64,000 bases of DNA from Chitinophaga sp. CF418 (GCF_900142925.1 NZ_FRCN01000007.1:1-64000), one strand, 5' to 3'; positions 1-9,574 are shown, counted from the first letter of the stretch. The notes: generated by a model from the letters alone, not told the origin. Numbers and translations: made by a program.

Positions 1-267
1 CCTAATCGTTATTCCTCCTGGTTTTTCAATTTCGACAAATGGCCACTCTTCAATCGGTTGAGTCTTAATTACACCGGAAATAAAGCTGGTCGTCACGTTT
101 TCTGATTTCACAACTGTTCGCTTTTGCCAGTTATAATAGGTTGATGTCGTGATACCATGTGTTTTACAGAAGTCCTTAATAGATAATTTTTCGCTTTCTT
201 TTTGCTCCAACAAATATCTTATCTCTTCTGTGCTGCGTTTGCCTGGACGTAAAATTTTGCGTTCCAT
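1..267 (-). CDS. IS66-family accessory protein TnpA-like, 3'-partial
   Basis: Reading the minus strand from an ATG at 267 gives 89 codons open to the window edge. The N-terminal half contains a helix-turn-helix of the Tnp_1/IS66 Orf1 type (residues about 29-50, SIKDFCKTHGI followed by TYYNWQKR). The last visible residues, FVEIEKPGGITIR, match the conserved hydrophobic-GG segment at the end of IS66 TnpA proteins. TnpA is the small accessory protein of IS66 elements, usually followed by TnpB and the TnpC transposase; those genes would lie beyond position 1. The next ORF (310-825) ends right beside this gene, which suggests the insertion sequence landed in it. The start is the only ATG in frame, with no clear ribosome binding site, as usual in this phylum. 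Confidence 0.75.
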   Translation of the reverse strand, partial: MERKILRPGKRSTEEIRYLLEQKESEKLSIKDFCKTHGITTSTYYNWQKRTVVKSENVTTSFISGVIKTQPIEEWPFVEIEKPGGITIR

Positions 268-309
268 ATGTCATTTTTAGAATCGCAATACTATTTTGAT
301 TAAACCAGA

Positions 310-825
310 CTAGCAAGACGCTCTATCTCGGGTGCATACGGCGATGTAGCCATCCAGTTTACGCAGGGGCGAATCCAGATCAACATTGATGGTGTCCAAT
401 AACCAGGAAATACCTTGACCGAGTGTAGTGCCTACAAGGTGTCTTCTTACTGCGTCGATATGTGCTACCCATGCCGTTGAGTGCGCCCCCATCGTATTGC
501 TGAATGGCGAAACGGTGCGGCCGCCGATGATCACGTCCTGTATCTCATACTCTGGTGTCTCCCATTCCCCGATAATTTTTGTAAGCGCCTGCCGCTGTAC
601 AACAGGACCCGTTTTGTCGGGTATTGTTTCCGATGACAAGTCATGCATTTGTATACTGATATCTGCCGTGGGAACCGCAGTGGCTTGCATTTTTTGTATG
701 GAATTTACCGCGGGCCTGGATACACCGGCAGAGGAGGGGCCATTTGCAACGGCGCGGCTGGAAGGTTGAACAGCGGGTTTATGCTTATCAAAATGTGGCA
801 TGTGATCGGGCGTTGGAACCAACAC
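310..825 (-). pseudogene. Fragment resembling polymorphic toxin / eCIS-associated protein
   Basis: A 171-codon open frame with only a GTG start; the frame stays open upstream to about 906 without an ATG. The first 80 residues are low-complexity and Pro/Ala/Ser rich. The later part contains VIIGGRTVSPFSNTMGAHST and a helical segment (WVAHIDAVRRHLVGTTL), reminiscent of a domain in bacterial polymorphic-toxin and extracellular-contractile-injection cargo proteins. That resemblance is from memory and not certain. The frame ends in TAG at 312-310, right beside the IS66-type gene, so the C-terminus is probably lost to the insertion and the last residues may be encoded by IS end sequence. Confidence 0.35.
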
Positions 826-1047
826 TGTGGTTGAAGAGTAATATACAACTTTCTGTGATATTGCGCTGATCTGAGATACAAAAAGGCGGGAGATGATTTC
901 TAAGTATTATTTCCCCCGGATTTAAAAACGCCATCAGTAGATTCATAGACTGTAAATGTACGTCCAACTGACAGCGAGAACTCCCGGTAAAGGGCTTTCT
1001 TGAGTTTGAATGTTGGTAGCAGGCATTCGCCTAAGGAAGTTATAATA

Positions 1048-1383
1048 TCATTTCTTTTTAGGTTTAACTACCTTCTTCGCTTTTTCTACACGCTTTTTAT
1101 CTGAAACCGATTTTACGATTGTCTGTCCGTTTATAATTTGTTTTTGATCTTTAACCTTTGCAAGAGAATTTGCGTAAGCTTCGTTTACAAGTTTCTTGAT
1201 ATATGCTTTTGGGAATTTCTTTTTGTCTGTTACAAGAATGTAGCGATACTGATTGCCTTGTCCCAAAAGTATTTTGTCTGAGTCTGAAATTTCGTTGCCC
1301 CAATAAAAGCCAAAGTGAACATTTTTACTTGAACGTCCAACTGCAATGGAACAGATGGTGTGTCCAACTCTGACATTATCTAT
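1048..1383 (-). pseudogene. 5'-truncated DUF1801-family protein
   Basis: The frame is open from just after a stop at 1386-1384 and has no ATG near its beginning. The translation runs from DNVRVGHTICSIAVG through FGFYWGNEISDSDKILLGQG to a Lys-rich tail (KKVVKPKKK). The segment F-Y-x-G-x-E-x-x-D-x-x-x-L-L-x-G-x-G followed by YRYI and a helix is the C-terminal half of DUF1801 (YdhG/CyaY-like fold) proteins, which are normally about 120-145 residues. The N-terminal half with the conserved IKW..P.Y segment is missing. It sits among other gene fragments, so I read it as a decayed remnant. A TTG at 1266 could start a 72-residue product, but that would cut the domain. Confidence 0.5.
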
Positions 1384-1465
1384 TTATAATTATCGGTTAC
1401 TATGTTCTTTGATAGCGGAAAGTTACTGGAATGCACTGTTAGCGGCTGGCATACTTGTTTCAATG

Positions 1466-1699
1466 TCATTGCTGTCTTGAGTAATATACTAAAACTGCAC
1501 CGCAGGCAAACGGTTTACACTCTACAAGTTTTAACTCTAATTCGTTTTTTAATGGATTGAAGGTTTGTTGTCCGTTACCTAATGCGGCAGGGTTTGCAAG
1601 CACATAATACTCATCGATTAAATCATGTTGTATTAATGATGATACAAATGAACAGTATTTTGGAGAAGCGGACAGGTTATCGTCCACGTCAACCGGAAT
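1466..1699 (-). pseudogene. C-terminal fragment of dihydrofolate reductase family (RibD_C) protein
   Basis: The translation SSLIQHDLIDEYYVLANPAAL, then G-N-G, LKLVECKPFACGAVLVYY, matches the last third of RibD_C/DHFR-family reductases (x-L-I-x-x-x-L-I-D-E-y-x-x-x-x-P-x-x-L-G-x-G ... F-x-x-G-x-V-x-L-x-Y). Full-length members are about 180-200 residues; only about 73 remain and the frame is closed upstream by a stop at 1702-1700. The only available start is GTG at 1687, so this is a remnant rather than a working enzyme. It lies 16 bp downstream of the phosphoethanolamine transferase gene on the same strand. Confidence 0.6.
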
Positions 1700-1715
1700 T
1701 CATGATAGTCGTCCG

Positions 1716-3245
1716 CTATTTGAAAATGTTCAATTCCTCATTATAAACAGGACTTTGTATGCCCAAAAAATTTAACACACTGTGAAATACATATTCTTGT
1801 GACAATGAATTTTCTGTCTTCAGTTGTTTTAAACTGTTATCAGATGTCCAAACTATAAAAGGAATGTCATATTGTTGTTTCGGCGCGAGGCTTAAAGGCA
1901 TACCATGCATGTATAGATTTTTTTCTCCTAAAGATTCGCCATGGTCGGAAACAAAAATCATTGCACTTTTATATTCCTTTAATTGTTTTAAATCTTCAAT
2001 TACATTGTATAAAATATAATCGGTATAACCAATCGTATTGTCATAAGCATTGACCAGTTCTGTAGTAGAACATTTTGCTAATTCAACGCTATTACAGACT
2101 GGCTTAAAAGTTTCGAACTGAGGCGGATATTTTTTGCTATACTCAGGTCCATGACTTGTACTTGTGTGCAATATTATCAATACCTTATTTTTTGTACTTG
2201 CTGCTATTTGCTCTTTCAGGTTATTCAAAAGAACTTCATCGTAATCGCATCCATCGCCTTTACAATCTTTCATCAGCGCGTCTTTGCCCAGGTAATTTTT
2301 TATATGAACGGGTGGTTCTCCCCAGTTTGTGGTTCTCCAGACAACCTCTACGCCATTTCTATATAAATAATTGGGCAAAATCTCATACAACTCGCCGGTA
2401 TTTTTATGTTCTAAAATACACTTTACACCTGCAGTAGTGTAGGTGGCGCAAGAGGTAGCATTAAAATGATATATACCAGGGGTTTTTGAAAGAAGCGGAT
2501 TTGTATTTTTACTGTACCCGTATAAAGAAAAATTTTCACTTCTGGCGGATTCTCCTATCACTAATACTACAACCGATTTCCGGTTATCTTTTATGGTAGC
2601 GTCTGGCAATAATATTTCTTTTTCATTTTCCTGGTGTTTATGTATATAAAACAGAGAAAGATTTACTGTGTAACTCCACGGCATTGCAAGCCCACCTAAT
2701 ACTGGCGAATTTTTATCAACCCACAACCAATTTTGGGCATTGGCAAATACTACAATTAACATAAATAATAAAGTAGCTGAAGCGATGCCTAAAAATCGCT
2801 TGAATGTTACATGTACTATTTTGGCTTTAATGATAATAATGCCGGGAATGACACCAAGCAGAATTACATAGAGTAGTAATTTTATGGAAAAAAAACCAGC
2901 AGCCTCAGTATAATTGGTATTTAGCACATTGCCGACCATACCTCCATCTATTATAACACCGTAGGTATTAATAAAGTAAACTGCAATTGCGTTGACAATA
3001 AAGGATAATACCAGGATAATTTTTCCTACGAAGCGTAATAGAAAGAGCAGCAAAAAAAAGGCAAAAGCATTTGCAATCAGCGCCAGGATAATAAAACAAA
3101 TAATAATGGTAATGCCGTTAAAACTTTTATAGTCAACATTATTAAAAATAAATTTGAAAAAGGGAAAATGAAAGAATAAGAAGTTAAGACAACTTATTAA
3201 TAAAGAAAAGTGAACGATTTTTATATTATCTTTTAATAAACGCAT
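1716..3245 (-). CDS. Phosphoethanolamine transferase (EptA/MCR-type)
   Basis: Predicted inner-membrane enzyme that transfers phosphoethanolamine from phosphatidylethanolamine to lipid A, reducing surface negative charge. With the ATG at 3245 (509 aa; the frame extends to a TTG at 3269) there are five N-terminal membrane segments (about residues 12-175) and a periplasmic sulfatase-fold domain. Seen directly: the zinc Glu in GESAR (E232), the catalytic Thr in the CATYTTAG region (T270), TSHGP (H365) and SDHGES (D434/H435). Three Cys pairs are spaced as in the disulfides of the family (266/276, 328/333, 384/392). It is monocistronic, next to gene debris on its 3' side. Membership in the EptA/MCR family is firm; whether it confers polymyxin resistance is not shown. 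Confidence 0.9.
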   Translation of the reverse strand: MRLLKDNIKIVHFSLLISCLNFLFFHFPFFKFIFNNVDYKSFNGITIIICFIILALIANAFAFFLLLFLLRFVGKIILVLSFIVNAIAVYFINTYGVIIDGGMVGNVLNTNYTEAAGFFSIKLLLYVILLGVIPGIIIIKAKIVHVTFKRFLGIASATLLFMLIVVFANAQNWLWVDKNSPVLGGLAMPWSYTVNLSLFYIHKHQENEKEILLPDATIKDNRKSVVVLVIGESARSENFSLYGYSKNTNPLLSKTPGIYHFNATSCATYTTAGVKCILEHKNTGELYEILPNYLYRNGVEVVWRTTNWGEPPVHIKNYLGKDALMKDCKGDGCDYDEVLLNNLKEQIAASTKNKVLIILHTSTSHGPEYSKKYPPQFETFKPVCNSVELAKCSTTELVNAYDNTIGYTDYILYNVIEDLKQLKEYKSAMIFVSDHGESLGEKNLYMHGMPLSLAPKQQYDIPFIVWTSDNSLKQLKTENSLSQEYVFHSVLNFLGIQSPVYNEELNIFK

Positions 3246-3631
3246 AGGCCATTTTATAGATCGGAACAATTAAGCAAATTAACACAAAATATAATATTGT
3301 CAAATTTTTGTCGATTATCTGGCTGATTAATAATCCTCTTAAATACTTATCAACATACACCTGGGGAATCTCCTACTGTTCCAAACTGTTTTCCAATGAC
3401 TTTAAATGATGAGAGAGCATTGTTTCGTGGTTATTCGGTAATAAGAACTGTTCTGATTTAATTAACTGATCCGGATGTCTAACATGTATTTGTCTTATAG
3501 CAAGCGTATTTTGCAAATGCCGGGCGCGACAAAACAGGACTTAGGATATAGCAGTCATAATATATAGGCAAAAAAAATGCCCGCAGATGGATATCTGCAG
3601 GCAATGGAAAACTACTAGAGGGGATTTGTAA
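3246..3631. other. Intergenic region between PUL end and transferase
   Basis: A stretch of 386 bases with no supportable gene. It is AT-rich next to the transferase start, where it should hold that gene's promoter, and carries the PUL terminator at 3578-3603. I see no repeats or RNA genes in it. Confidence 0.6.
3578..3603 (-). terminator. Rho-independent terminator of the sigma/FecR PUL
   Basis: An inverted repeat (TGCCCGCAGAT / ATATCTGCAGGCA) lies about 30 bp past the stop of the GH29 gene. On the minus strand it is followed by seven T residues, so it should end the nine-gene minus-strand cluster. Confidence 0.75.
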
Positions 3632-4996
3632 TTAATTTAATACCAGCTCAATAACGGGTACCTCTACATTTGGCTTTTGAGCCGGCAATTTCAGGATAAG
3701 ATCGTTACCAGCATCCGTTTTATCGCGCAGTATTTCAGAATTGTCATGTGTAAACTGGCAATATTTCACTTTGCTCTTATAACCCGGCAAGGTCAGCGTG
3801 CTTCCCGGATATTCCATTAAGTGGACATACAGGCGTTTTGTAAGCGGGTTATAGGTGAGCAGTGTGTTTGGCGGCGCCTTATATGTATCGGGCGCATAGG
3901 TACAGCCATAAATAGCACGGTTGTTGAATTTCATCCAGTTGCTGATATTAGTTAACGCGAGCTGCGCACGGTCGTCGAAAACACCACGTGCGGTGGGGCC
4001 AACGTTCAGTATCAGGTTACCACCCTGGCTAACGGAGGTTATTAGCAACGCGAGCAGATCGTGGGTGCTTTTCCAGGTATTCTCATCCCTGAAATAACCC
4101 CAGGAGCCGGAAAAGGTCTGACAGGTTTCCCAGGTTTGTCCCCTGAATTTTTCCAGTTCCTCCGGCTTTACCTGTTCCGGGGTCAGGAAATCTGCTCCGT
4201 CTTCATACGCTTCCAGCCCCAGGCGATTATCCACCAGTATGCCTGGCTGCAGCTTGCGAATGAGTTTCAGCAACTCTACTGAGCCCCAGTCTTCACTGCT
4301 TTTACCATGGCCGTTATTGCCGGGATAGGAAAAGTCAAGCCACATGATGTCTATCTTTCCGTACTTAGTCAGCAGCTCAGTGATCTGGTTCTTCATGTAC
4401 TGCCTGTATTTGGCAATGTCCCTGCCTTTATTCAGGCGGGCATAGGCAGTATCTGCATCACCAGCCGGCTGTTGGGGATGATACGCGTCAATAGGAAAGT
4501 CAGGATGATGCCAGTCCAGCAGGGAATAGTAAAAACCTATTTTAATACCTTCCGCTCTGAACGCATCCACGAACTCTTTTACAAGGTCTCTTTTGGCAGC
4601 CGTATTGGAAGCCTTATAGTCTGTATATTTTGAATCAAAAAGGCAGAAGCCCTCATGGTGTTTGGTGGTCAGTACTGCGTATTTCATCCCCGCTGCTTTG
4701 GCTGACTTTGCCCAGGCTTTAGGATCGAACATATCCGGATTGAACATATCAAAATACGGCTGATACTGGTCATTTGTCAAACGTTCCCAGCGTTTTACCC
4801 ATTCATGCCTGGCTGCCTGTGCATACAAGCCCCAGTGAATGAACATGCCGAAACGGTCGTGCGTCCACCATTCCATGCGTTTTTGTTTTTGAGCCGGTGT
4901 TTCATTGCCAATGCGTTTCTTTTCCTGGGCCTGTGCCTGTAACATCGTAATTGCCAGCATGAGAAGAACGCCAAATCGATACAAGTTTTTTTTCAT
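3632..4996 (-). CDS. Alpha-L-fucosidase, GH29
   Basis: Exported fucosidase of 454 aa with a signal peptide (cleavage likely after AQAQ, about residue 24). Conserved GH29 blocks are visible: MFIHWGLYAQ at 51-60, the TKHHEGFCLFD block at 111-121, and KIDIMWLDFSYPG in which D221 is the expected catalytic nucleophile. The acid/base residue is less conserved in this family and I do not assign it. It is the last gene of the minus-strand PUL, 25 bp after the GH89 gene, and is followed by a terminator. In this context it should remove terminal fucose so the GH89 and GH20-like enzymes can reach the underlying sugars. A second, diverged GH29 lies at 41539-42954. Confidence 0.92.
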   Translation of the reverse strand: MKKNLYRFGVLLMLAITMLQAQAQEKKRIGNETPAQKQKRMEWWTHDRFGMFIHWGLYAQAARHEWVKRWERLTNDQYQPYFDMFNPDMFDPKAWAKSAKAAGMKYAVLTTKHHEGFCLFDSKYTDYKASNTAAKRDLVKEFVDAFRAEGIKIGFYYSLLDWHHPDFPIDAYHPQQPAGDADTAYARLNKGRDIAKYRQYMKNQITELLTKYGKIDIMWLDFSYPGNNGHGKSSEDWGSVELLKLIRKLQPGILVDNRLGLEAYEDGADFLTPEQVKPEELEKFRGQTWETCQTFSGSWGYFRDENTWKSTHDLLALLITSVSQGGNLILNVGPTARGVFDDRAQLALTNISNWMKFNNRAIYGCTYAPDTYKAPPNTLLTYNPLTKRLYVHLMEYPGSTLTLPGYKSKVKYCQFTHDNSEILRDKTDAGNDLILKLPAQKPNVEVPVIELVLN

Positions 4997-5021
4997 GATA
5001 GGAGTTTAGTTGAGTATGTCA

Positions 5022-7100
5022 TTATTTTATTCGCTCGTTTGTTTTTACCCAGTCACGTTCCCATGCGAAGTAATCTGGTGGGGGGACGGCGGCTCCTTTC
5101 ATCAGCTTACGCAGATAGCCGAAATATATTTCCCAGCGTTTTTTGTAGAAAGTATCCATCATACCGCCCCATTCTTTGTAGGCATATTCATGAAGATAAT
5201 CCTCTTTCCGGTTGTTAGCACCCCAGTAGGTGATCAGCATCATGGCATTATGCAGGTTGTTTTCTTTTTCTGCAGATGTATTGCCTGCGCGCCAGGCCTG
5301 TTGCTGGTATGTTGACAGCCTGTAAAATGGATGTATATTCAACAGGTTATTCAGCCGTGTACATAGTTGTAAGAAGCTGTTGGCCGCCACATCAAAAGAT
5401 ACGCTGTCTTTGCTGTTGTACGCTTTTACAAGTTCGGCAAATGCGTAGTCAGCCTGATTGGACAGCACCTGCCGGCTGAAGTTGATACGGTCAAGGAGGT
5501 AGGTTTCGCTGTTCCTGAACCGGGGAGCGGCTTCAGTAAACAGACGGACAGCGGCTGCAAAACTGGCCGTGTCATAGTTCTTCTTTAATGTACCCCAGCT
5601 GGATACGGATTTGATTTCCAGTGCAGGTCTTGCACACAGGATATTTTCAGGCGGGCCTTCCTGGTAACCGGGAACGCTGTTGTAAGCTGTTTGCAACAGC
5701 AATTGCCAGGCCTGCAACAGGTGTTCATCCGACTTTCCGTAACGGGATTTTACGTAAGTTTTGATCCATTCGTCCACATTCACATGTTCTTGATGCCAGG
5801 CCAGTTCCATGAGTAATTCATAGGAAACAGGGTTGTTGTCAATCCCTTCAGGCATAATACCCACGCCTTTCATGTATTGCCCGAAGGTACCTGTACGGGC
5901 TCTGTGGGTCTCGTCCGCATAGCGTTGTAACTTGCCATATAAGCCCGGTCTTTCTCCGAAATTATTTACCATGCACCAGATAAAGGGCGTGCCTTCATAG
6001 CCGTTCCTTTTTTCCCAGTTGTTGGTAGTTTCGCCAAACAGTTCCTGTACAAGGATGGTCGATTTATCTACCTGCGCCAGCATTTCCTTGCGAGGGTTAT
6101 CCTGCCAGCCCTGCAATACCCAGATAGCGCCGGGGAAATACTGCTGCATACTTTTCTGAATATTCACACCGGCTTTGGCCAGGTCAACGCCGGTGGTAAT
6201 GCCGCCTTCATGAAAGGGATCGCCTGAGAACAGGTGGATGTTGCTGCCATAGAGCTTTTTCGTTTCCTCATAGAAGATCCCTGCAATACGGCTGAATGCT
6301 GTATCTGTAGGATCCAGTATATCCGGCCGGGTAAAAGCACCCCAGTTGCCCTGGGGTATGATACGTGCGGATGTTTTGTTTTTCAGAGAGGAGGGAACCA
6401 TACCATAAAAACCAGGCATTACCGGTGCGATGCCCAGCGACTGCATACGTGCGATCATTTCTTGCACCAGTACTTTCCGGCTGTCTATCTGACTTTGGGG
6501 CATGGGACCTCCCCAGCCCTCAATGTTTCCCATTAGCCACCAGGCATTGAAAGCAGGACCGGTGATGTAATCGTCAATCTCCTTTTGGGTGTAGCCTATC
6601 CGTCTCAATACATTCTGCCATACCGCTTCTTCTCCATTTGCTACCAGCATGGTATTTATGCCATTCAATGCCATCCAGTCCAGTTCATGCTCCCAGGCTT
6701 TCCAATCGTAGAAGCTCATGGTGTAATTGTAGGTACAGTAGTTGAGTGCGTACCGGTATTGGGATGATGCTTCCTTCCTGAGCGCTGTTTGTACAACAGG
6801 AAGTGGAGATACGGGCGAGAGGTTGTCTCCCATATGCGACAAAGAACGGTTACAGTAATATTTCAGGTACCAGTTCAGGCCTACCGCTGCAGCATTGGGA
6901 CCGGTGGCGCTGATAACGAGTTTACCATTACGGGTCTGCAGCTCAAATACCTCCTTACCTGGGATACTTAATTTTTCAAATACGAGCTCCTGGCTTAACC
7001 AGGGCGTTCTGCGTTCGGCCAGGGCTTTTACGCCGTCAAAATCGCCGGCCCGTAGTTGGAGGGACAGCAGTATTAACCATAAAAAAGAGTATTTCCGCAT
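5022..7100 (-). CDS. Alpha-N-acetylglucosaminidase (NAGLU), GH89
   Basis: Exo-enzyme releasing terminal alpha-linked GlcNAc, 692 aa with an N-terminal signal peptide (about 18 residues). Diagnostic NAGLU blocks are present: YALNYCTYNYTMSFYDW at 117-133, GPAFNAWWLMGNIEGWGGP at 181-199, DPFHEGG with candidate acid/base E298, and VQELFGET with candidate nucleophile E357. The helical C-terminal domain is also present, so the length is normal for bacterial GH89. The start lies 6 bp after the stop of the GH20-like gene, so both are probably translated from one mRNA. Alpha-GlcNAc caps are best known on mucin-type O-glycans and heparan sulfate; the natural substrate here is inferred from the neighbours only. 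Confidence 0.93.
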   Translation of the reverse strand: MRKYSFLWLILLSLQLRAGDFDGVKALAERRTPWLSQELVFEKLSIPGKEVFELQTRNGKLVISATGPNAAAVGLNWYLKYYCNRSLSHMGDNLSPVSPLPVVQTALRKEASSQYRYALNYCTYNYTMSFYDWKAWEHELDWMALNGINTMLVANGEEAVWQNVLRRIGYTQKEIDDYITGPAFNAWWLMGNIEGWGGPMPQSQIDSRKVLVQEMIARMQSLGIAPVMPGFYGMVPSSLKNKTSARIIPQGNWGAFTRPDILDPTDTAFSRIAGIFYEETKKLYGSNIHLFSGDPFHEGGITTGVDLAKAGVNIQKSMQQYFPGAIWVLQGWQDNPRKEMLAQVDKSTILVQELFGETTNNWEKRNGYEGTPFIWCMVNNFGERPGLYGKLQRYADETHRARTGTFGQYMKGVGIMPEGIDNNPVSYELLMELAWHQEHVNVDEWIKTYVKSRYGKSDEHLLQAWQLLLQTAYNSVPGYQEGPPENILCARPALEIKSVSSWGTLKKNYDTASFAAAVRLFTEAAPRFRNSETYLLDRINFSRQVLSNQADYAFAELVKAYNSKDSVSFDVAANSFLQLCTRLNNLLNIHPFYRLSTYQQQAWRAGNTSAEKENNLHNAMMLITYWGANNRKEDYLHEYAYKEWGGMMDTFYKKRWEIYFGYLRKLMKGAAVPPPDYFAWERDWVKTNERIK

Positions 7101-7106
7101 TATTTA

Positions 7107-8249
7107 CTATTTACTTTGCTCTACCTTTCTGATCTCCGCGAATAATTTTTTGAAAGCATTCACATTATCCACCGCCAGTTTGTAATCCGATTTTCCGTAA
7201 TAGGCTTTTATAAAATCGCCGGGCCCCATCCAGGAGGTTTCAAACACTCCCTTCATTCTTTCTGCCAGGGTTAGTGAGAAGTCTTCCCTTGTACCGTTCT
7301 TTCTGGCGGCGTATACCTGGGTCACCTGATCGACCGCTACATCTGCTTTGTAGCAGGGACTGGCTAATACATTAAATCCCTTCATTGCAAAATAGGCGGG
7401 TGTAGGTGGCGCGTCCTCGTACTTCCAGTCGCAGATGACAATATCTTTTGGTATCCTGTCAATAGCCCTGTGTGTATCATTCATGCTGGCCTGCCATCCC
7501 AGCAGGTTTGTTGTTTTGCCATCCAGCAGACGGTCGCTCCACATCCACATTTCACAATTCTTTTCTTTCAGATGATCGTGCAGTTTTGTTACGTAATCAG
7601 CGAAGATTTCGGAGCGGTCGCCACCACCGCAACGGGGGCATTTATTGTAGGCAATGATCCAGGCTTCGTCCAATCCCACATGGAGTACATCTGCTTCGCA
7701 AACGGCTACCAGTTCATCGATCATAGGGAAGAGTACCTTAAACAGGTCGGGATGCGTCGGACAAAGGCACTTTGTATAGAAGTCGAATTGTCCACCGTCT
7801 TTCCAGGGAACAGGAGGATTATAATCCGGCGACTCATCGAATTGAGGATATTGCTTTAATAAGGGCCCTATTTCCGTTTTTTCTGATTGGTGGGCCAATA
7901 GGTTGACGGTGGGGACAAAGCGGATATTTGCGTCCTTACAGGCCTTTACGATGCTTTTGAGATCCTGCTCAGAGAGAGCGTTTTTCTCCGATAGCTCAGG
8001 AGTGTTTTTAAACTGGTAAGAATATTCGATCCGCAGGGCAAGTGTATTCACGCCTTCTTTAGGCAATGCATTGCGGATAAAGTCGCACAGTACCGGTACT
8101 TCGGCCGGTGTCGGCACACTTAAAAGGAGACCTTTGATGGGCAGCTTATTCCAGGGGAATTCTTTGTGTTTTTGCGCAGTAGTAATAGCTGGCACACATA
8201 ACACGCCACACAGGAAGATGAAGACCGGGACGAATTTTTTACGAAACAT
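7107..8249 (-). CDS. GH20-like beta-N-acetylhexosaminidase
   Basis: A secreted protein of 380 aa with a signal peptide ending near TTAQ (residue 25). The catalytic signature H-x-G-x-D-E is seen as LHVGLDEAW with H190, D194 and E195, the Asp-Glu pair used in substrate-assisted GH20 catalysis. The protein is shorter than classical GH20 enzymes (500 aa or more) and lacks the usual N-terminal GH20b domain, so it belongs to a divergent GH20-related group. Two Cys motifs (CLCP at 161-164 and CPRCGGG at 204-210) flank the active-site strand and could bind metal or form disulfides. It is encoded between the DUF4998 lipoprotein and the GH89 gene in the PUL. Activity on beta-HexNAc is inferred. Confidence 0.75.
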   Translation of the reverse strand: MFRKKFVPVFIFLCGVLCVPAITTAQKHKEFPWNKLPIKGLLLSVPTPAEVPVLCDFIRNALPKEGVNTLALRIEYSYQFKNTPELSEKNALSEQDLKSIVKACKDANIRFVPTVNLLAHQSEKTEIGPLLKQYPQFDESPDYNPPVPWKDGGQFDFYTKCLCPTHPDLFKVLFPMIDELVAVCEADVLHVGLDEAWIIAYNKCPRCGGGDRSEIFADYVTKLHDHLKEKNCEMWMWSDRLLDGKTTNLLGWQASMNDTHRAIDRIPKDIVICDWKYEDAPPTPAYFAMKGFNVLASPCYKADVAVDQVTQVYAARKNGTREDFSLTLAERMKGVFETSWMGPGDFIKAYYGKSDYKLAVDNVNAFKKLFAEIRKVEQSK

Positions 8250-8356
8250 ATATTTTATTGCTTTACAGGAATTAATTCTGGCATTCTAAGGTACAGAACA
8301 CCTATCTGGTTTTGTACTGCAATGATGGATAATTGCGACAGCTTCAGGATATGTGT

Positions 8357-9574
8357 CTATTTATATCTAATCAGGTTGACCCTGCTTACCCTGAGGGACT
8401 GATCGGATGGCGATATCATGGTAGCTACAAAGCCCAGCGTAACGGTGGTGGCCTGTGTTAAAGTAAAAGGCACAGTAGCCTGCTTATCGTTGTTATCTTT
8501 TAGTTTGTAATAGCCCGCTGCGGTAGCGATATTTTCTACATCAGGTAGTGAGCTGCCTTCCGCCACGGTTACATAAGTCGCTTCTAATGTAGCGTCGATA
8601 TTGGATATTGTTGCGTTGAACCTGTATTCGCCTGCAGGCAGGGTAACCGTCTGGTATATTTTACCGTTGGTAAGGGTGCCATCCCAATAGATCCAGAGCG
8701 TTAGACAGGCATTAGCGGTGCCATTGATGGCGTCATACGTGTACCGCTGGCCTGCTGCCGCATTATAGCTCCAATCTGCCAGTTGGCCCCAGCGCCAGTC
8801 AGAGGGCTTGGAAGGATCCAGTAAAAAAGGGCCGCCAGGATTCCGCAGGTAAGCCAGGGTTATGTCTTCTTTCAACGTTTTGGTTTCCCAGTCGGTGTAA
8901 AACGTATCTATTGCCAGTGTATCCGGCCGGTACATGGTACGATACTGGAAAGGTGTGTTGGAGGGATAATTAGCCCAGATGCTCATTTGACTTTCCATGA
9001 CCGCCGGTATCAGTGTATCATGCAGTTTGTTGTCTGCATCTGTATATTTTAACTCCATACCCAGTACACCAGTGGTTGAATCTATATCTGACCAGCTGAT
9101 ATGGGCTTCGTTGTCCGTCCATTCCGCATTGTTAATACTCCTGTTCAGCAGTGCAGACTCGTAGGTTCTTCCATAGACGGTGCCTATGGTATGTGCTTTC
9201 ATAGAAGCGTGGCCCACTTTATCATAATTGATGATCTCAAAATCGTAGGTTCTTTCTGCGAGGTTGCTGATCAGCAGGCGAATAGTATCGATACCCGCCG
9301 TACGCTTGATAGTCACTTCGGTGGAGTCAGCGTGGTTATTCCAGTAAACTTTGGATCTGACGATAGTAGGGTCTGATATCAGCAACCAGTAGAGTTCCAC
9401 CCGGTTGCGGCCGGGATGTACCTGGACTGAATCTGCCTTGCCGGTGTACAGTATCTCTCCACCGGTCAGGTAGCTTTTATAATCGTCCTGTTTGCGGCAG
9501 GATATGATGCCTGCCATGGCCAGCAGGAGCCAGATGGTATTTCTCAATACGTGCATAAGAGCTGTTTTATTCAA
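8357..9574 (-). CDS. PUL lipoprotein, DUF4998-type
   Basis: A lipoprotein of 405 aa: the signal peptide ends in LAMAGIISC, giving a lipobox Cys at residue 26 followed by RKQDD. The first 160 residues match the DUF4998 type (two fibronectin-like strands, with YWNNHADSTEV and ERTYDFEIINYDK). The C-terminal part looks like a beta-sandwich carbohydrate-binding domain ending in VSRVNLIRYK. Its start codon directly abuts the stop of the upstream DUF5000 gene. Such proteins replace SusE/SusF in many Bacteroidota PULs and are thought to bind glycan at the cell surface. No catalytic motif is visible. Confidence 0.7.
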   Translation of the reverse strand: MNKTALMHVLRNTIWLLLAMAGIISCRKQDDYKSYLTGGEILYTGKADSVQVHPGRNRVELYWLLISDPTIVRSKVYWNNHADSTEVTIKRTAGIDTIRLLISNLAERTYDFEIINYDKVGHASMKAHTIGTVYGRTYESALLNRSINNAEWTDNEAHISWSDIDSTTGVLGMELKYTDADNKLHDTLIPAVMESQMSIWANYPSNTPFQYRTMYRPDTLAIDTFYTDWETKTLKEDITLAYLRNPGGPFLLDPSKPSDWRWGQLADWSYNAAAGQRYTYDAINGTANACLTLWIYWDGTLTNGKIYQTVTLPAGEYRFNATISNIDATLEATYVTVAEGSSLPDVENIATAAGYYKLKDNNDKQATVPFTLTQATTVTLGFVATMISPSDQSLRVSRVNLIRYK

